Positions 1 to 12,196 are shown, numbered from the stretch's first letter. The stretch is DNA of 64,000 bases from Termitomyces sp. T153 (GCA_018296165.2 JACKQL020000025.1:1-64000); one strand, 5' to 3'. Numbers and translations are program-made. Notes: a model not told the origin generated them from the letters alone.

Positions 1-511
1 GCCTGAATCTATTCTTGTTCTCATCTCATCTCCATTTCATTTCGTTCGACTCCATCTCATCTCGTTTGATTCTGTCTATCATGTTCAAGTCCTCTTGACT
101 ATAATGCCCTCACAAACTCCGCAATTATGATTACAAACCTCCGACACTCTTTCACCAACTCTGGACCCCACTACATGCTCAGCTCTGAACCCCATCAATA
201 CCTGTTAATCCCCCATCAAAACTCTGGCTCTGCTCCCATCATTTGCATAGCCTCTGCCTCCTCTGCACCCACAATACTTACACACGGACTTATGCCTGAA
301 CCCTGCCAAGCCTGTCCCCCTTCCCTGCAACTCATCCTCTACTCCTCCAGACCTCCCCGGACTTGCTCAGATCAATTTCCACTAACTATCCTCACAAGTC
401 CCCAGTGTTTGGAACACCTCCAAATGCCCAGTGATCAGTGCAGGGAATCACATCCGCCTAGTAAGGACTCACCCAGTGTAGCTGAGCCCTCGTGGTCAGT
501 GGAACCTGACA
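1..511 (+). repeat. 5' LTR of copy A (3' part only)
   Basis: The sequence matches the 3' two-fifths of the LTR at 12,197-13,310 and ends in the same GGAACCTGACA. The window start cuts off the upstream part, so the target duplication of copy A cannot be checked. Confidence 0.85.
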
Positions 512-524
512 TAATCTCAAGACT
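512..524 (+). promoter_or_regulatory. Self-complementary primer-binding site of copy A
   Basis: TAATCTCAAGACT directly follows the LTR end. Its reverse complement, AGTCTTGAGATTA, occurs exactly in the 3' LTR at 12,674-12,686, 25 bp after the TATA box, where the transcript would start. In Tf1/sushi-group Ty3/gypsy elements the 5' end of the transcript folds back on such a site and primes reverse transcription. No tRNA-like TGG primer site is seen instead. Confidence 0.7.
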
Positions 525-3500
525 CTACCTTACCCCGTTTGTAATGTCTGCATGTGCCCCACACACACATTCACCAAACAATTCCGATATCTATGGTCAA
601 CCTGTGCCTGGAAACCCTTATGATTCATACAGCCCTGCCCAATTTGTCAAGGCACCCTGAGTTGTGGATCTGACACCAAGCATCCCTTCCGCTCTGGTTA
701 CACCTATACAATAGCTCTCTCCATGGACACCCTCCCCAACCCATGCCCAACCCTACACCACTCCCATCAACCACCCCCCACCCTTGCTGTACCTTCTCCA
801 CCAGCTCCGCTTCCCTACAAAGACCAAACCCAGCATCACCAAGGCTTCACCCAGACTCCAGTAACAACTCGGTCCATTGCTCGACAACTTCTCCAACACC
901 GCACAATAGATCATCCGACTTTCACTCACAACCCTTCCTGAGAAAAGACCACCCTCCAAGCTAGCCCTGCTGTTGATTGGAATCAAGCTCAACCCAGCAG
1001 CCCCACTCACAATAACGCAAGATTCCAAGACCAATGCTATGCTCCAAATTATAGAAACCACTTCCAGGATCAGTTAGGACCTCCTGGCTGACTCGGCCGT
1101 CACTTCTGCCCAACAAATGAAAGGAGCCTGACGCCTCTGACCCAACCCCAACAACCCCAGAACCTCCAAGCTTCTAGGCAATCAAGGAAGGAAGGGATAT
1201 GCACCCTGCCCCAACCCTCAAAGCACAACTCCAAAATTAACAAGGAGAACCATGGCACCCCAACTCTCAATAAGGAACAACTCCGAAGATCTACCCACTA
1301 CTTTGACACCCCCCCATTTGATCTGGAACCTCCAACATCAAAGATCCTTGATGCTGACCTTCCCTGCACACCCTCAGACATGGACTCCACCATCAGACTA
1401 TACCACCTCCCACAACAAGAACTCCCAGCATAGGAGTTGCCCCACCAGAACAAACCATAGGAAAGATGGCCCTATACAAAGTAGTTCCCCAGGATACTCT
1501 AAATTTGCTGACCTGTTCATATAAGGGAGGGAGAAGCTTCACCATCATACCAGAGACCGTCGATCAAACCACTCAAACATCCTGATGACCCAAAGAACAT
1601 ATGCTCCAACATCCTTGGAGGACTTCTCTGCCAGGATTGATGACCCAAATAACCCTGCACTGACTCAAAGCTGCCCTGATCCACTCCTCTGACCCACTCC
1701 AGACCCTAGCAACACAACTCTGGAGCCTCCACTTCAACTCCGACATCCAACCAAGAGGACCTACAATGCCAGCTCAACAATGAGGCCCCTGTAGCTCCTA
1801 CCCCACAAGCATAAATCACCAACCACTGGCTCCATGCAACCCTGCCCCTATGCTGGAAGATGTCTATCAAGCAGGGACCACACCAACAGAGTACTCAGAA
1901 ACAAACCCTATGTGAAGTAATCTCTTCAGAGTACTCTAAAGTTGCTGATGCCTTTCCCAAGAAGCTAGCAGTGCTTCTCCCCATTGCCACCCACCTCAAA
2001 TCAACATTTAAAAAATGGCAAAGGACATCACATGCTGCAATCCTGCCCTCAGAGTTCCAGCCCCACCACTGTCCCACTCCTCTCCCTCAATGCAAAACGC
2101 TCCCCAAGAAGAGAAGAAACTCTGGGACCCTTGAAGTAGCTCCCCCCCAAGATTCACAACACCTCTGGCAAATCCAACCACACTTGACGGAGACCAACCC
2201 CAAAGCCAAGAGTAATGAAGTGGCCCCACTGACTCCACCCCAACAATCAAGGGACCAATGATGCCCTCCACAGAAGCGACCAACCCCCACCCACATTTGC
2301 AACAGCCTCTGGACTGCTCTGGAGCACAAATGAAGAATTGCCCCAACCCCACCATGACTTGTGAGGAGTCCAAACCAATGCTCTCCCACAACCAACTTCT
2401 CCGCTGCCCTCCAACAATCATGAACAACCATCTCTCCCCAACACAGCAAATATTTCACACAGAGGGACAATGGCCAGACTCACCCAAAACCTTGGAAGAC
2501 AGCTAGACCAGCTCCCCCCATCCAAGCTTGGCTCCAGGAGCCACCACCACTCCTACCACGACAACTCTGCTGCTCAGTGGTAATGTCCATCAAACATCTA
2601 CTTGTTGCGCTGACGCAAATCTAGAGGAAAACTCCCACTCCAGAGCTTCCTCACCGATTTGTGACACAACCCCACCAACAAGTTAAGACCCAATCCCAAC
2701 CCCCACATTGACCCCGGACCCCTGGTACTCATGCTTGGAATGGCAGACCAACAAAATGCGCCTTGAACTCCTTCCTCCACCCCACACCACCCCCAAAGCC
2801 AACACAACCAACAAACCCGCCACTGAGTGACCCTTGTGTTGACTCCGGACTACTAACTTTTTCCCAATGAAAAAAACACCTACCCCCAGAAGGAACAACC
2901 CACAGGATGAGCCCCCAAAGCATCTCCGCTGGGGTGAGCCATTTCCCAACCAACCCCCGTGCTACCCCTGCCCAAAGAAGCATCCACCAATACAACCCCA
3001 ACAGCCCTCCAAACTCTAGGGAGTGTCAGAAAAACATAAGACCCCTCTGTCCCTCTCTGGACTTACCCTTGGCCAGGAAAGCAATGTCACGTAGATGACC
3101 TAGAACCCACAAACCTCAACTCCAGACCAGAAGGAACTTACTGGGACTGATCACCCTGAACCCTGCCCCCTTGTCATCGACACTCCAGAGCACACCAAAG
3201 CACCACCTGAGCACGCCCGCCCATAGACGCAATACTCCGGAGCATGACTTTGACCATAACCAACACTCTGGAGTGCAGCAAAGCCCCAACCCCAAGTGCC
3301 CTCTAGCAAATACAATACTCCAGAGCTTGACAAAACCTCACCATGCACAACCCCACCCAAACATAAACCTCTGGGCACCCCCAACCAAGGAATCGCAACC
3401 CTCACCCTAAGGGAGTACCTCTGCCTCCACGCTGACCAAACCCACAGCATAGATGGCATGGAAAATGGCCCTCTGCCAACTTGCTACAGGGACCACCCTA

Positions 3501-4149
3501 CTCTGGGGGCTCTGCCACTAAGCTGCCAGGGACTCCCTCCTCTGACTGACTATGCCCCAAGGACAAACCTCACCCTGCCACCCCCACCATCATTAAAAGG
3601 ACCTCTGCCACCCCACCACCCATGTCGGCATAAAGGCTGGACTGCCGGAAGACCTCTGCCCCTCCTGCCAGCCACACCAACAAAAGACCAAAGCCCCAAC
3701 CACCCCAAACACATGTTGAAGACTCAGAGGTCCACCCCCTTGAACCAGCACAATGCACATCTCCGCCGCAGACTGAAGAAAACCCCTACCCCAAGAATCA
3801 AACCCAGCAATGCCGCCCAAAAACATCATGGAACTCTACAGGAAGACTCCCAACACCCCTGCCAAGCCTTGGGAACTCTTCCTATGGTGCTCCACCCCAT
3901 CCCGACAACCCCAGGACTAGCCAACACAGACAGCATTAGTGGGCTTAACCCCTGCCTCTGGATCCACTAGGGATTCAACTCCCACCAGCACCCCTGCGTG
4001 TTTCACTTACCTCATCCTCATACAAATTGAAGTCTCACTTTGCACACCCAGGAACAACAAAGATGCATTGGAAGTACAAGAAAATATAATACAAGGCGGA
4101 ACAGGGCAGCAAACTTGAAGACAACGAGAAACGGGGCCCAACCACCCCC
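525..4149. other. Internal region of copy A without recognised coding sequence
   Basis: This GC-rich, C-rich stretch has only proline/threonine-rich open frames such as 3,296-3,970, which look like base-composition artefacts. It aligns by eye in opposite orientation with parts of 7,583-10,113 of copy B. I see no retroviral-type domain on either strand. Confidence 0.6.
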
Positions 4150-5085
4150 TCACTCTTCCTCTGGAACCCCCACCACCCCCACCCCCAAATCAATCTCCAT
4201 CTGGGCCTGCACCACCACCAATACCTCCACCAACCCCGGCAAAGCCTCCCCTGCATCTGCCACCACTTTCCACCACGACCCCAGGGCCACTACATTATGC
4301 CGCCGATGCCCCACCAGCAACCTCCCCACCCTTGCCATCCCCTGCTGCAACTCTGGAGGCTGACCCACAGACATCTGCGCCAACCCATCCTGGATTGACA
4401 CAAATGCTGCGGAAGCACTGTCCAAGAGGACCCAGTGCTCCCGCACCTAGCCTGACCCCAAAAACAACCCATTTTAGTAACAGACAGAGAATTTGGAAAG
4501 ACACTTACAAAGGATCCCCGTGCACCCTGAAGCGGCCTCATTGGCCAGCTAATCCTCCCTCTGCCTCACTGCCTCCAACTCCACCCACAGTGAAACACCC
4601 TCCAGCACCATTCCCCACTCCTCCACCTCTTCCGCAGACCACACCTCCTGCTGCATCAGACGCTCCTGCAAGCCCCATACCTCTGGCGCTCACTCTGTTG
4701 CCGCTCACACCAAGGTGTTCTGCACCTGCTCCAATGCCTCCTTCCTCACCTGTGCCACATCTCAATCCTCCCTCGCCTATCAAAGCTCCCCCTTCCATGC
4801 CGTCAATGCCACCGTTAGAACCTCCACCTGCTTGTGAAGGAAGACCTCCATGATCGAAGGCGGGGGCTCTGGAGAACTTGATGCCTGTCCCAAGGGCACA
4901 CCCAGGGTAGGAGAGTAAATGTAAAACCCTGGAGGCCTCACCATCAGCTCGTGCCCCCGTGGCCTCTTGCTGGGCCCCACCCCTGACAGTGAGAAAGCTC
5001 TCTGCTTCCCACAGTCCGCCACTAAGGATGCCCCCTGCCTCTGCCCACCCTGCGGAGGCCCCACCTGCCCCACAGACTGCCCTGT

Positions 5086-5090
5086 GCTCC
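5086..5090. repeat. Target-site duplication of copy B (left), GCTCC
   Basis: GCTCC immediately precedes TGTCAGG at 5,091 and recurs at 11,315-11,319 immediately after the other LTR. A 5-bp duplication is standard for LTR-retroelement integrases. Confidence 0.9.
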
Positions 5091-6240
5091 TGTCAGGTTC
5101 CGCTGACCCCGGGGGCTCAGCTGCACTGGGCGAGTCCTTACTAGGCGGGCGTGATCCCCTTGCACTGGTAACCAAACACTCGAAGACGTTCCAGGCCCTG
5201 GTGGCTTGTGCGGATAGTTGGGGGAATGTGATCCAGACAGATCCGGGGAGGTCCAGAGAAGTCGGATTATGAGGAAATGAGATGGTCTTGGTGGGGTTCA
5301 GGCAGAAGGCTGGACGGGAGATTTGTAGAAGCGAAGGAATAGGCGGCTGTGTGATCAATGGGAATGGAGCCGGGGTTTGATGGGAGATCATTTGGAGCTG
5401 ATGGAGTCCGGGACCGAGCGAAGAGCAAGGTTCGGACCTGGTAAAGGAGTGTCGGGGTTTGTAATCGTAATCGTGGAGTTCGTGAGGTCGTTAAGGTTGA
5501 TGAAGACTTGGGCACAATGGTTGGACGGAGTCACCGAGACAGCGTCAGACGAAATGGGATGGGGTTGATATGGGACAAGAGTAGATTCGAATAGAGATAC
5601 GAAACGATAACGAGAACGATAACAAAATGGAGACGAGACAAGACCGGGAGACTGAGATGAGACCGGGAGACTGAGATAAGAAAACGAGACATGAGACATG
5701 AAACAATCAGACCATAAGTAACATTAAGCAATATCAAGACTAGAGTACAAAGAGCTACTTGATGACTTATATACTGACTACCAGAGGACTTTGGGGTACG
5801 TCGGCTGTGGCGGCGGAGCTTGGCGGAGCTCGACGGAGTGGGTGGGTGTCGGTTGTGATCGAGGATCGTGCCGCACTGATACATTGATGGGATCATTGGA
5901 GAACGCAGGTTGCCCCGAGGTTGTCGTGATACTCCAGAATAGGTCGGAGGAACCAGGGTGTTGAGTTGATGATGGGTGACGAAGATCGGGAACAGCAGGG
6001 GTGGTTCTCAGGGTTCAGGAGGCCCAGGGTAAGTGTCAGTGGCTGCGGGGAAGGCACCGAAGTTGGCCAGGGGGCCGTCGGAGTTAGCCAGGGAGGCGTT
6101 GGAGTTAGCTGGGGAGGCGTCGGAGTTAGCCGAAATAGGCACGGGGCATGGGCGGAAGTTCGGCGGAGCGTTGGGGGTTTTTTTGGGGGTTCAGGGGGTT
6201 GATGGACGATGTGCGGGGTTTTGGGGGACGGGTCGTGACA
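5091..6240 (-). repeat. 3' LTR of copy B (1,150 bp)
   Basis: Terminal TGTCAGG...GTGACA on the plus strand. It contains two copies of a 19-bp tandem unit (gaccgggagactgagataa type) at about 5,642-5,679. Otherwise it closely matches 10,127-11,314. Confidence 0.92.
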
Positions 6241-6451
6241 TCACCCCCCTTTCAGCGTCGAGACCCTTCGAGACGCGGGGGCAGGACAGGGATCAGCGGG
6301 GCATGGGAGTCGAAGCCGAGTAATATTGATCAATCCGCAGCGAGTGATAGCGGCATGGGAGACGAAGTCGAAGCGCGGCCGCCGTTTTGTCAGGGTTCTC
6401 CTCAATCAATTAAAAGCTTTGGGCGTGCCCCGGGGTTTCCCAAATTTTGTC

Positions 6452-7582
6452 ATGTCTTCCCCCAGCGTTCCAGTAGTCTCTCCCGCCGATTTAGACGAGG
6501 TGGTGGTGTACGACAGTGGTGGTGAGGAGTTCGAGCATTGGTGCCGGGGTAGCGTCAGGGACCGGAGTCGTAAGTGTTGTTGACTTTTCCTTTCGGGATG
6601 ATTGACGGGGTTCCTGTAGAATTGTCCGTGGTAGTAGTAGTGGATTTTCCGGGGGTTCCGAAACGGACCAAGTTTCGTCCCGCGTTGCCAAAGGGGAAGG
6701 GGGTGTCCTTGGCGATGGTTCGGGGGAAGTGTCGAGCCTCCCCGCCCTTGGGGGCGGGACCCAGCAAGAGGCTGCGTGGGCGCAAGTTGTCGGCGGGGCC
6801 TCCAGAGTCCTCCCTCTTTTCTCCTGTCCCGGGCGTCCCCTCGGAATGGTTGTTGAGTCCCCCCGCGCCGATTCCTTTGATCACGGAGGTCTTTCTTCGC
6901 AAGCAGGTGGAGGCCTTGATGACGTCGTTGGCAGTACGGGAGGGTGAGCTCCGACGGGCGAGGGAGGATCGTGACGCAGCGCAGACGGATAAGGAAGCAA
7001 TGGAGCAGGAGAGGAACACTTCGGTGCGCGTGGCGACGGAGCAAGCGTTAGAGGTACGGGGTTTGCGGGAGTGTTTGGCGCAGATGGAGGGGCAGCCCGC
7101 GGGGGAAGCGGGGGGGCGGGGACGAGTTCCGGAGGGGGATGCGTTGTGGGTGGAGCTGGAGGCGGCGAGGTGGAGGGAGGATTGGTTGGCCAACGAGGCC
7201 ACTTCGGGGCGCGCGGGGATCCTTCGTGAGTTGTCTCCCGTTCCTCCGTTCGCTATTGACGGTTCATTTTCTGGGTTTAGGCTGGGTGCGGGAGCATTGG
7301 GTCCTCTTGGACGGTGCCTCCGCGGCGTTCGCGTCGATTCAGGACAGGTCGATGCAGGGGTCCGCAGTCCAGCCTCCGGAGTTGCAGCAGGGGATGGCGC
7401 AATTGGAGAGGTTGTTGGTGGGGCATTGGCAATGCAATGCGGTGGCCCCGGGGTCGTGGTGGGAGGTGGCGGCCGACGCGGGGGAGGCATTGCCGAGGTT
7501 GGCAGAGATCCTAGCGGTGGTGTGGGCCCAGATGGAGGTTGACCTGGGGGTTGGGTTGCCGGGGGGTCCAGGGAGGGAGTGA
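6452..7582 (+). CDS. Coiled-coil protein gene antisense to its host LTR element (3 exons, 341 aa)
   Basis: I read three exons: 6,452-6,569, 6,620-7,225 and 7,281-7,582. Both introns are GT-AG (GTAAGT...GTAG, 50 bp; GTGAGT...TTAG, 55 bp) and join in frame, giving 342 codons with no internal stop. Residues 15-30 hold an acidic motif (DEVVVYDSGGEEFEHW). Residues about 130-215 are a charged predicted coiled coil starting VFLRKQVEALM. The C-terminal 100 residues start REHWVLLDGASAAF and contain PPELQQGM and LLVGHW. The same blocks occur in copy A, so selection or recent spread kept them. I recall similar uncharacterised proteins being abundant in agaricomycete genomes, but could not search. Function is unknown; a Gag-like or DNA-binding role is possible. 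Its direction is opposite to the LTR promoter, so it needs its own promoter. Confidence 0.7.
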
Positions 7583-10113
7583 GATGGGTGTGGGCCTCGT
7601 TTCTTGTTGCTCTCGGACTTGTTGCCTCCCCCGCCTATTGTATATATAATTTTTTGTACGCGAACATGTCCTTTTCTTGGTCCCTGGGCATGTGAAGTGA
7701 GATTTTAGTTTTGTATGAGGGTGAAGTAAGCAAAACACGCAGGGGTGTGAGGAGGGAGTTGAATCCCTAGTGCACCCAGAGGCGGGGTTTACGCCTGCTA
7801 GTGCCGTCTGTGCTGGCTAGTCCCAGGGTTTGTCGGGACGGGGCAGGGCATTGCAGGGAGGGCTCCCGAGGTCCGGTGGGGGTGGTGGGAGTTCTCCGGT
7901 GGAGTCCCACGGCATTTCGGGTGGTGTTATTGAGTTCAATTCTCAGAAATTTCAACTTCAAATCTTTCACAGTGCCCAGCGGGTTCGGGGCTTTGGTTTT
8001 CTTGGCAGTGCGGTTGGCGGGGGGGAACAGAGGTCTCCCCGGGATCTGGCCCTTATGCCAGCACCGGTGGCGAAGGCAGCAGGGCCTTCTTCATCGGTGG
8101 GGTTCGGTGAGGCGAGGTTCGTCCTCGCAGCATAGTTGGTCTGGGTTGGGGTTGTGTTCCGGAGTATTGCGTCTGTGGGCGGGCATGTTCAGGTGGTGCT
8201 TTGGTGTGCTCCAGAGTGTCAATGACCAAGGGAGCAGGATGTGGGGTGATCAGTCCCAACCAGTTCCTTCAGGCCCAGAGCTGAAATTTGAGGTTCCGGA
8301 TCATCTACGTGACATTGCTCTCCTGACCAAAGGTAAGTCCCGAGACGGACGGAGGAGTCTTATGTATTTTCTGATACTTCCTCGAGTTTGGAGGTCTGGG
8401 GGTCGGTGGTTCCTTTGTCGGGGAAGGAGTGGGTGGTCCCGGAGTCAACACAAGGGTCACTCGGTGGGGGTTTGTTGGTTATTCATGGTTGTTGGGGCGG
8501 TGGGGAGGTCAGTCGTGGCAGGGTCGAGGCAACTCCTCATTCGTGTTCCGGAGTGGCCTGGAGATTGTTGCAAGTGTGGGGGGTGGCAGTGGGGAGAGGC
8601 ACTGCTCGCTTTTTCTGGATGCTCCGATGATGTGGTCTCTGTTCAACAGACATATTCTGGCGAAGGGGCGGGATTTTGGGGCAGGTGGTGATTTCTGGTC
8701 ATGGAGTTGGGGCTACCCGGGCATCATTGTCGGGCTGGCGCCGTGAGTTCTCTTGATCAAACGTCGTGGTCGGAGCGGAGGCCTTGGAGTCGTGTTGCCA
8801 GGGTCCGGAGCTCTGTTGGAGGGTTCAGAGGGGGTCTGGGTCGGGCAGTTTTGGGCTGGCGCGGGATTGTTTGGGTCGTCAGGCCAGGTGGGGGAGGTCC
8901 TTTGAGGATATTGGAGCATGTGCCCTTTGGGTCGTCGGGTTGCTTAAATGGCTGATCGTCGTTTTCTGGGTGATGGTGGGGCTTCTCCCTCCCTTATGTG
9001 AACATGTCAGCGAATTTAGAGTACTTAGGGAACTACTTCGTATAGGGTCCTTTTTCCTATAGTTAGTTTGGGGTGGCTCCTATGCTGGGGATTCCTTCGT
9101 GGGAGGTGGCATAGTCTGGTGGTGGAGTTTAGGCTCGGGGTGGCATGCGGGGGGGTTTTGGCATCCAGGGTCCTCATTGTCGGGGGCTCTGGATTGTGTG
9201 GGGGAGGGTGGTGAAATAGCGGTGTGGTCTGGAGTTGTCCCTTGCCAGGAGTGGGGTGCCGTGGTACTCCTTATTAACGTCTAGAGGCTCGGGGATGCTT
9301 TGGTCTTGTTCCAGAGTTGTTGGGGTCGGGTCGGAGGTGTCAGGGCCCCTTCATTTGTTGGGCGGAGGTGACAGCCGAATCGACCGAGGTCCGGAAGCAG
9401 GTCCTGGGGTTGGAGCGTAGCCTAGGTCTGAGGTTCTTGTTCTGTGGTTGGGGTTGTTGGGTCGAGCTTGATTTCAGTGATTTTGGGGCTAGTTGTCAGA
9501 GGGTTTAGTTTCTCGGAAAAGGGGGGGGGGTTGGTAGTAGGGTTCGGTGATGTTGTCGACGTTTAGTCGCATCCGTCGGTCTGCGGAGTTGCTAGTGGGT
9601 CGGCAGATCCACAGGCGGGCTTTGAAGAAGCGCGTTCTCAGTGGTCTCATCGGGTTGGCGATCCTCATGCAAGGGGTGACTGCTTTGCGGCGGGTTGGTG
9701 TTATTGTTTGTTGGAGGGTTGGTGCGGTGCCGGAGACATTGTTGCTCGTTTGGTCGGATGGTCGGCAGGTTTTTTAGGATGTTGTTTTTTGGGTGATGTC
9801 GGGGTCAACTTTGTGTGAGAGAACGGAGTTGGCGGAGAGGGTGAGGGTGGGGGTGGGAGATGATTTGACGGTTTGCACGAGGGGTTGGAGGTTGGGTGGG
9901 AGTCGGGGAGGGTGTCCGTGGGGGAGCCATTGTATGGAAGTAACCAGAGCGGAGGGGACGTTTGGTGTCGGATCCGCGACTCAATGTCCCTCGGCAAATT
10001 GGGCAGGGCCGTATGAATCATAAGGGTTTCCAGGCACGGGTAGACCATAGACATCGGAGTTATTTGATCATGTGTGCGGAGATAATGCGGGCATCACAGA
10101 CAGGGTAAGGTAG
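7583..10113. other. Internal region of copy B without recognised genes
   Basis: This G-rich stretch follows the antisense gene. Just downstream of its stop lies an AT-rich patch (about 7,637-7,662) that could serve as its 3' end. Long open frames on the plus strand (for example 7,801-8,691) are glycine/arginine-rich and show no domain. Copy A has related sequence in reverse orientation. Confidence 0.5.
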
Positions 10114-10126
10114 AGTCTTGATATTA
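10114..10126 (-). promoter_or_regulatory. Self-complementary primer-binding site of copy B
   Basis: On the minus strand TAATATCAAGACT directly follows the 5' LTR. The transcript-start segment in the LTR (10,803-10,815, minus strand AGTCTTGATATTG) pairs with it over 12 bases. Relative to copy A, one base changed in the primer site (C to A) and its partner changed to match (G to T). Confidence 0.7.
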
Positions 10127-11314
10127 TGTCAGGTTCCGCTGACCCCGGGGGCTCAGCTGCACTGGGCAAGTCCTTACTAGGCAGGCGTGATCCCCTTGCA
10201 CTGGTAACCAAACACTCGAAGACGTTCCAGGCCCTGGTGGCTTGTGCGGATAGTTGGGGGAATGTGATCCAGACAGATCCGGGGAGGTCCGGAGAAGTCG
10301 GATTATGAGGAAACGAGATGGTCTTGGTGGGGTTCAGGCAGAAGGCCAGACGGGAGATTTGCAGAAGCAAAGGAATAGGCGGCTGTGTGATCAATGGGAA
10401 CGGAGCCAGGGTTTGATGGGAGATCATTTGGAGCTGATGGAGTCCAGGACCAAGCGAAGAGCGAGGTTCGGACCTGGTAAAGGAGTGTCGGGGTTTGTAA
10501 TCGTAATCACGGAGTTCGTGAGGTCATTAAGGTTGATGAAGACTTGGGCACAATGGTTGGACAGAGTCACCGAGACAGCGTCAGACGAAATGGGATGGGG
10601 TTGATATGGGACAAGAGTAGATTCAAATAGAGATACAAAACGATAACGAGAACGATAACGAAATGGAGACAAGACAAGACCGGGAGACTGAGATAAGACC
10701 GGGAGACTGAGATGAGACCGGGAGACTGAGATAAGACCGGGAGACTGAGATAAGAAAACGAGACATGAGACATGAAACAATCAGACCATAAGTAATGTTA
10801 AGCAATATCAAGACTAGAGTATGAAGAGCTACTTGATGACTTATATACTGACTACCGGAGGACTTTGGGGTACGTCGGCTGTGGCGGCGGGGCTTGGCGG
10901 AGCTCGACAGAGTGGGCGGGTGTCGGTTGTGATCGAGGATCGTGCCGCACTGATACATTGATGGGATCATTGGAGAACGCAGGTTGCCCCGAGGTTGTCG
11001 TGATACTCCGGAATAGGTCGGAGGAACCAGGGTGTTGAGTTGATGATGGGTGACGAAGATCGGGAACAGCGGGGGTGGTTCTCAGGGTTCGGGAGGCCCA
11101 GGGTAAGTGTCAGTGGCTGCGGGGAAGGCACCGAAGTTGGCCAGGGGGCCGTCGGAGTTAGCCAGGGAGGCGTTGGAGTTAGCCGGGGAGGCGTCGGAGT
11201 TAGCCAAAATAGGCACGGGGCATGGGCGGAAGTTCGGCGGAGCGTTGGGGGTTTTTTTGGGGGTTCAGGGGGTTGATGGACGATGTGCGGGGTTTCGGGG
11301 GACGGGTCATGACA
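10127..11314 (-). repeat. 5' LTR of copy B (1,188 bp)
   Basis: It is 38 bp longer than the 3' LTR because it has four rather than two 19-bp tandem units (10,678-10,753). The TATA box is TATATAA on the minus strand at 10,841-10,847. The proposed transcript start AGTCTTGATATT lies at 10,815 going down. Confidence 0.92.
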
Positions 11315-11319
11315 GCTCC
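11315..11319. repeat. Target-site duplication of copy B (right), GCTCC
   Basis: Matches 5,086-5,090 exactly. Confidence 0.9.
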
Positions 11320-12196
11320 CCTCCCCCGACACCCAGGTCTTCTGGGCCTTGCCCAGCTGACCCCACACCCAGTCCTTGTCCCACCCCTGCTCCACGGCAA
11401 TGCATGCCACTCGCCACTCCAACAAAATCAAGCACTTCTTGTGGCTTGCACAACACAGAAGGCAAATGGAAGTGTCACATTGCGAGCCCATGGAGGGTGC
11501 ATCAAAAATGCAGGCCTCACCCTGCCACACACAGAGAACACACTAAAAACCCTGGATCAGCACACATGACAAAAGAGAACTCAAAGACTCACCGAGGCCT
11601 TGTTTTGACACCATTCCAGTGTCAGGGGGCCCCAAGCTCATGCCAATGCCCTTGCAAACTCCTCTGCCATCACCTCTGCCTGAGGGATTTGCTGCAATGG
11701 TGGGACCCCTTCTGCATCCCCCACCACCAATTGGGGCACCGTGGGACGGAATTTGGCCTGCCTAGGACCCCCTGGGGAACCCACCACCACCACAGACAAC
11801 TCTGCAAAACTCCATCAGCTACCCAGAGAAAACAAGTCGATACTGCCCACAACTCCAGTACATGGCACCAGCTCAGCGCCAATGCTCAAACTCCTCCCCC
11901 TCACTGTTGTACACATTCACCTCATCCATGTCTGAAAACAATGGGGTGGGGGAAGTGGCTGAGTAACTGGGAGAGGACATGACAAAGGATTTAGGAAGCC
12001 CCAGGGTATGTCTAAGGCTTTTTAATTGATTGGGAAGAACCCCCTGATGAAGCAGCAGCCATGCTTCAACTTTGCCTCCCACACCACCATCACTTGCTGT
12101 GGATTGATCAATATTACTTGGCTTTGACTCCCACGCCCCACCAATCCCCAACCCGCTCCCCACGTCTCGAGGGTCTCAATGCTGAAAGGGGGATGA

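Larger units (their letters stand above)
5091..11314 (-). mobile_element. LTR retroelement copy B, complete, inserted into copy A
   Basis: This 6.2-kb element has two LTRs in the same orientation (5' LTR 10,127-11,314, 3' LTR 5,091-6,240), a 3.9-kb internal region and a perfect 5-bp target duplication. On the minus strand the LTRs start TGTCA and end TGACA. A polypurine tract (GAAAGGGGGG, minus strand) abuts the 3' LTR at 6,241. It is CpG-rich and little decayed, hence younger than copy A. Its internal region lacks about 0.5 kb present in copy A, including the Cys-rich segment. No polymerase is encoded, so mobilisation would need enzymes from another element. Confidence 0.92.
4150..11980 (-). 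pseudogene. Broken copy-A version of the antisense coiled-coil gene, split by copy B
   Basis: Read on the minus strand from about 11,980, this is the counterpart of the intact copy-B gene at 6,452-7,582. The N-terminus keeps the acidic DEVxVYxSxGEEFEHW motif. A Cys-rich stretch (about 11,530-11,430, including CDTSICLLCC and HKKC) is present that copy B lacks; it resembles a decayed CxxC zinc-cluster-like segment. Then come the VFLHKQVE coiled-coil start near 4,870 and the C-terminal block MREHWVLLDSASAAF near 4,440. Stops arise at former CGA and TGG codons. The second intron is still recognisable (GTAAGT...TCAG, near 4,520-4,460). Copy B (5,091-11,314) separates the two halves. Confidence 0.6.

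Noticed and set aside
127..660. Plus-strand frame of 177 codons at the window start
   Set aside because: It spans the end of an LTR and the primer-binding site; composition-driven Pro/Ser-rich translation without domains.
6555..7490. Long minus-strand open frame of 311 codons in copy B
   Set aside because: It is the antisense shadow of the spliced coiled-coil gene. It is Pro/Arg/Ser/Thr low-complexity, has no domain, and is not conserved as a frame in copy A.
7801..8691. Plus-strand frame of 296 codons in copy B
   Set aside because: Glycine/arginine-rich, no recognisable fold; copy A does not keep it open.
10678..10753. CRISPR-like short regular repeats
   Set aside because: Units are contiguous without spacers, lie within an LTR, and the genome is eukaryotic; it is a minisatellite.
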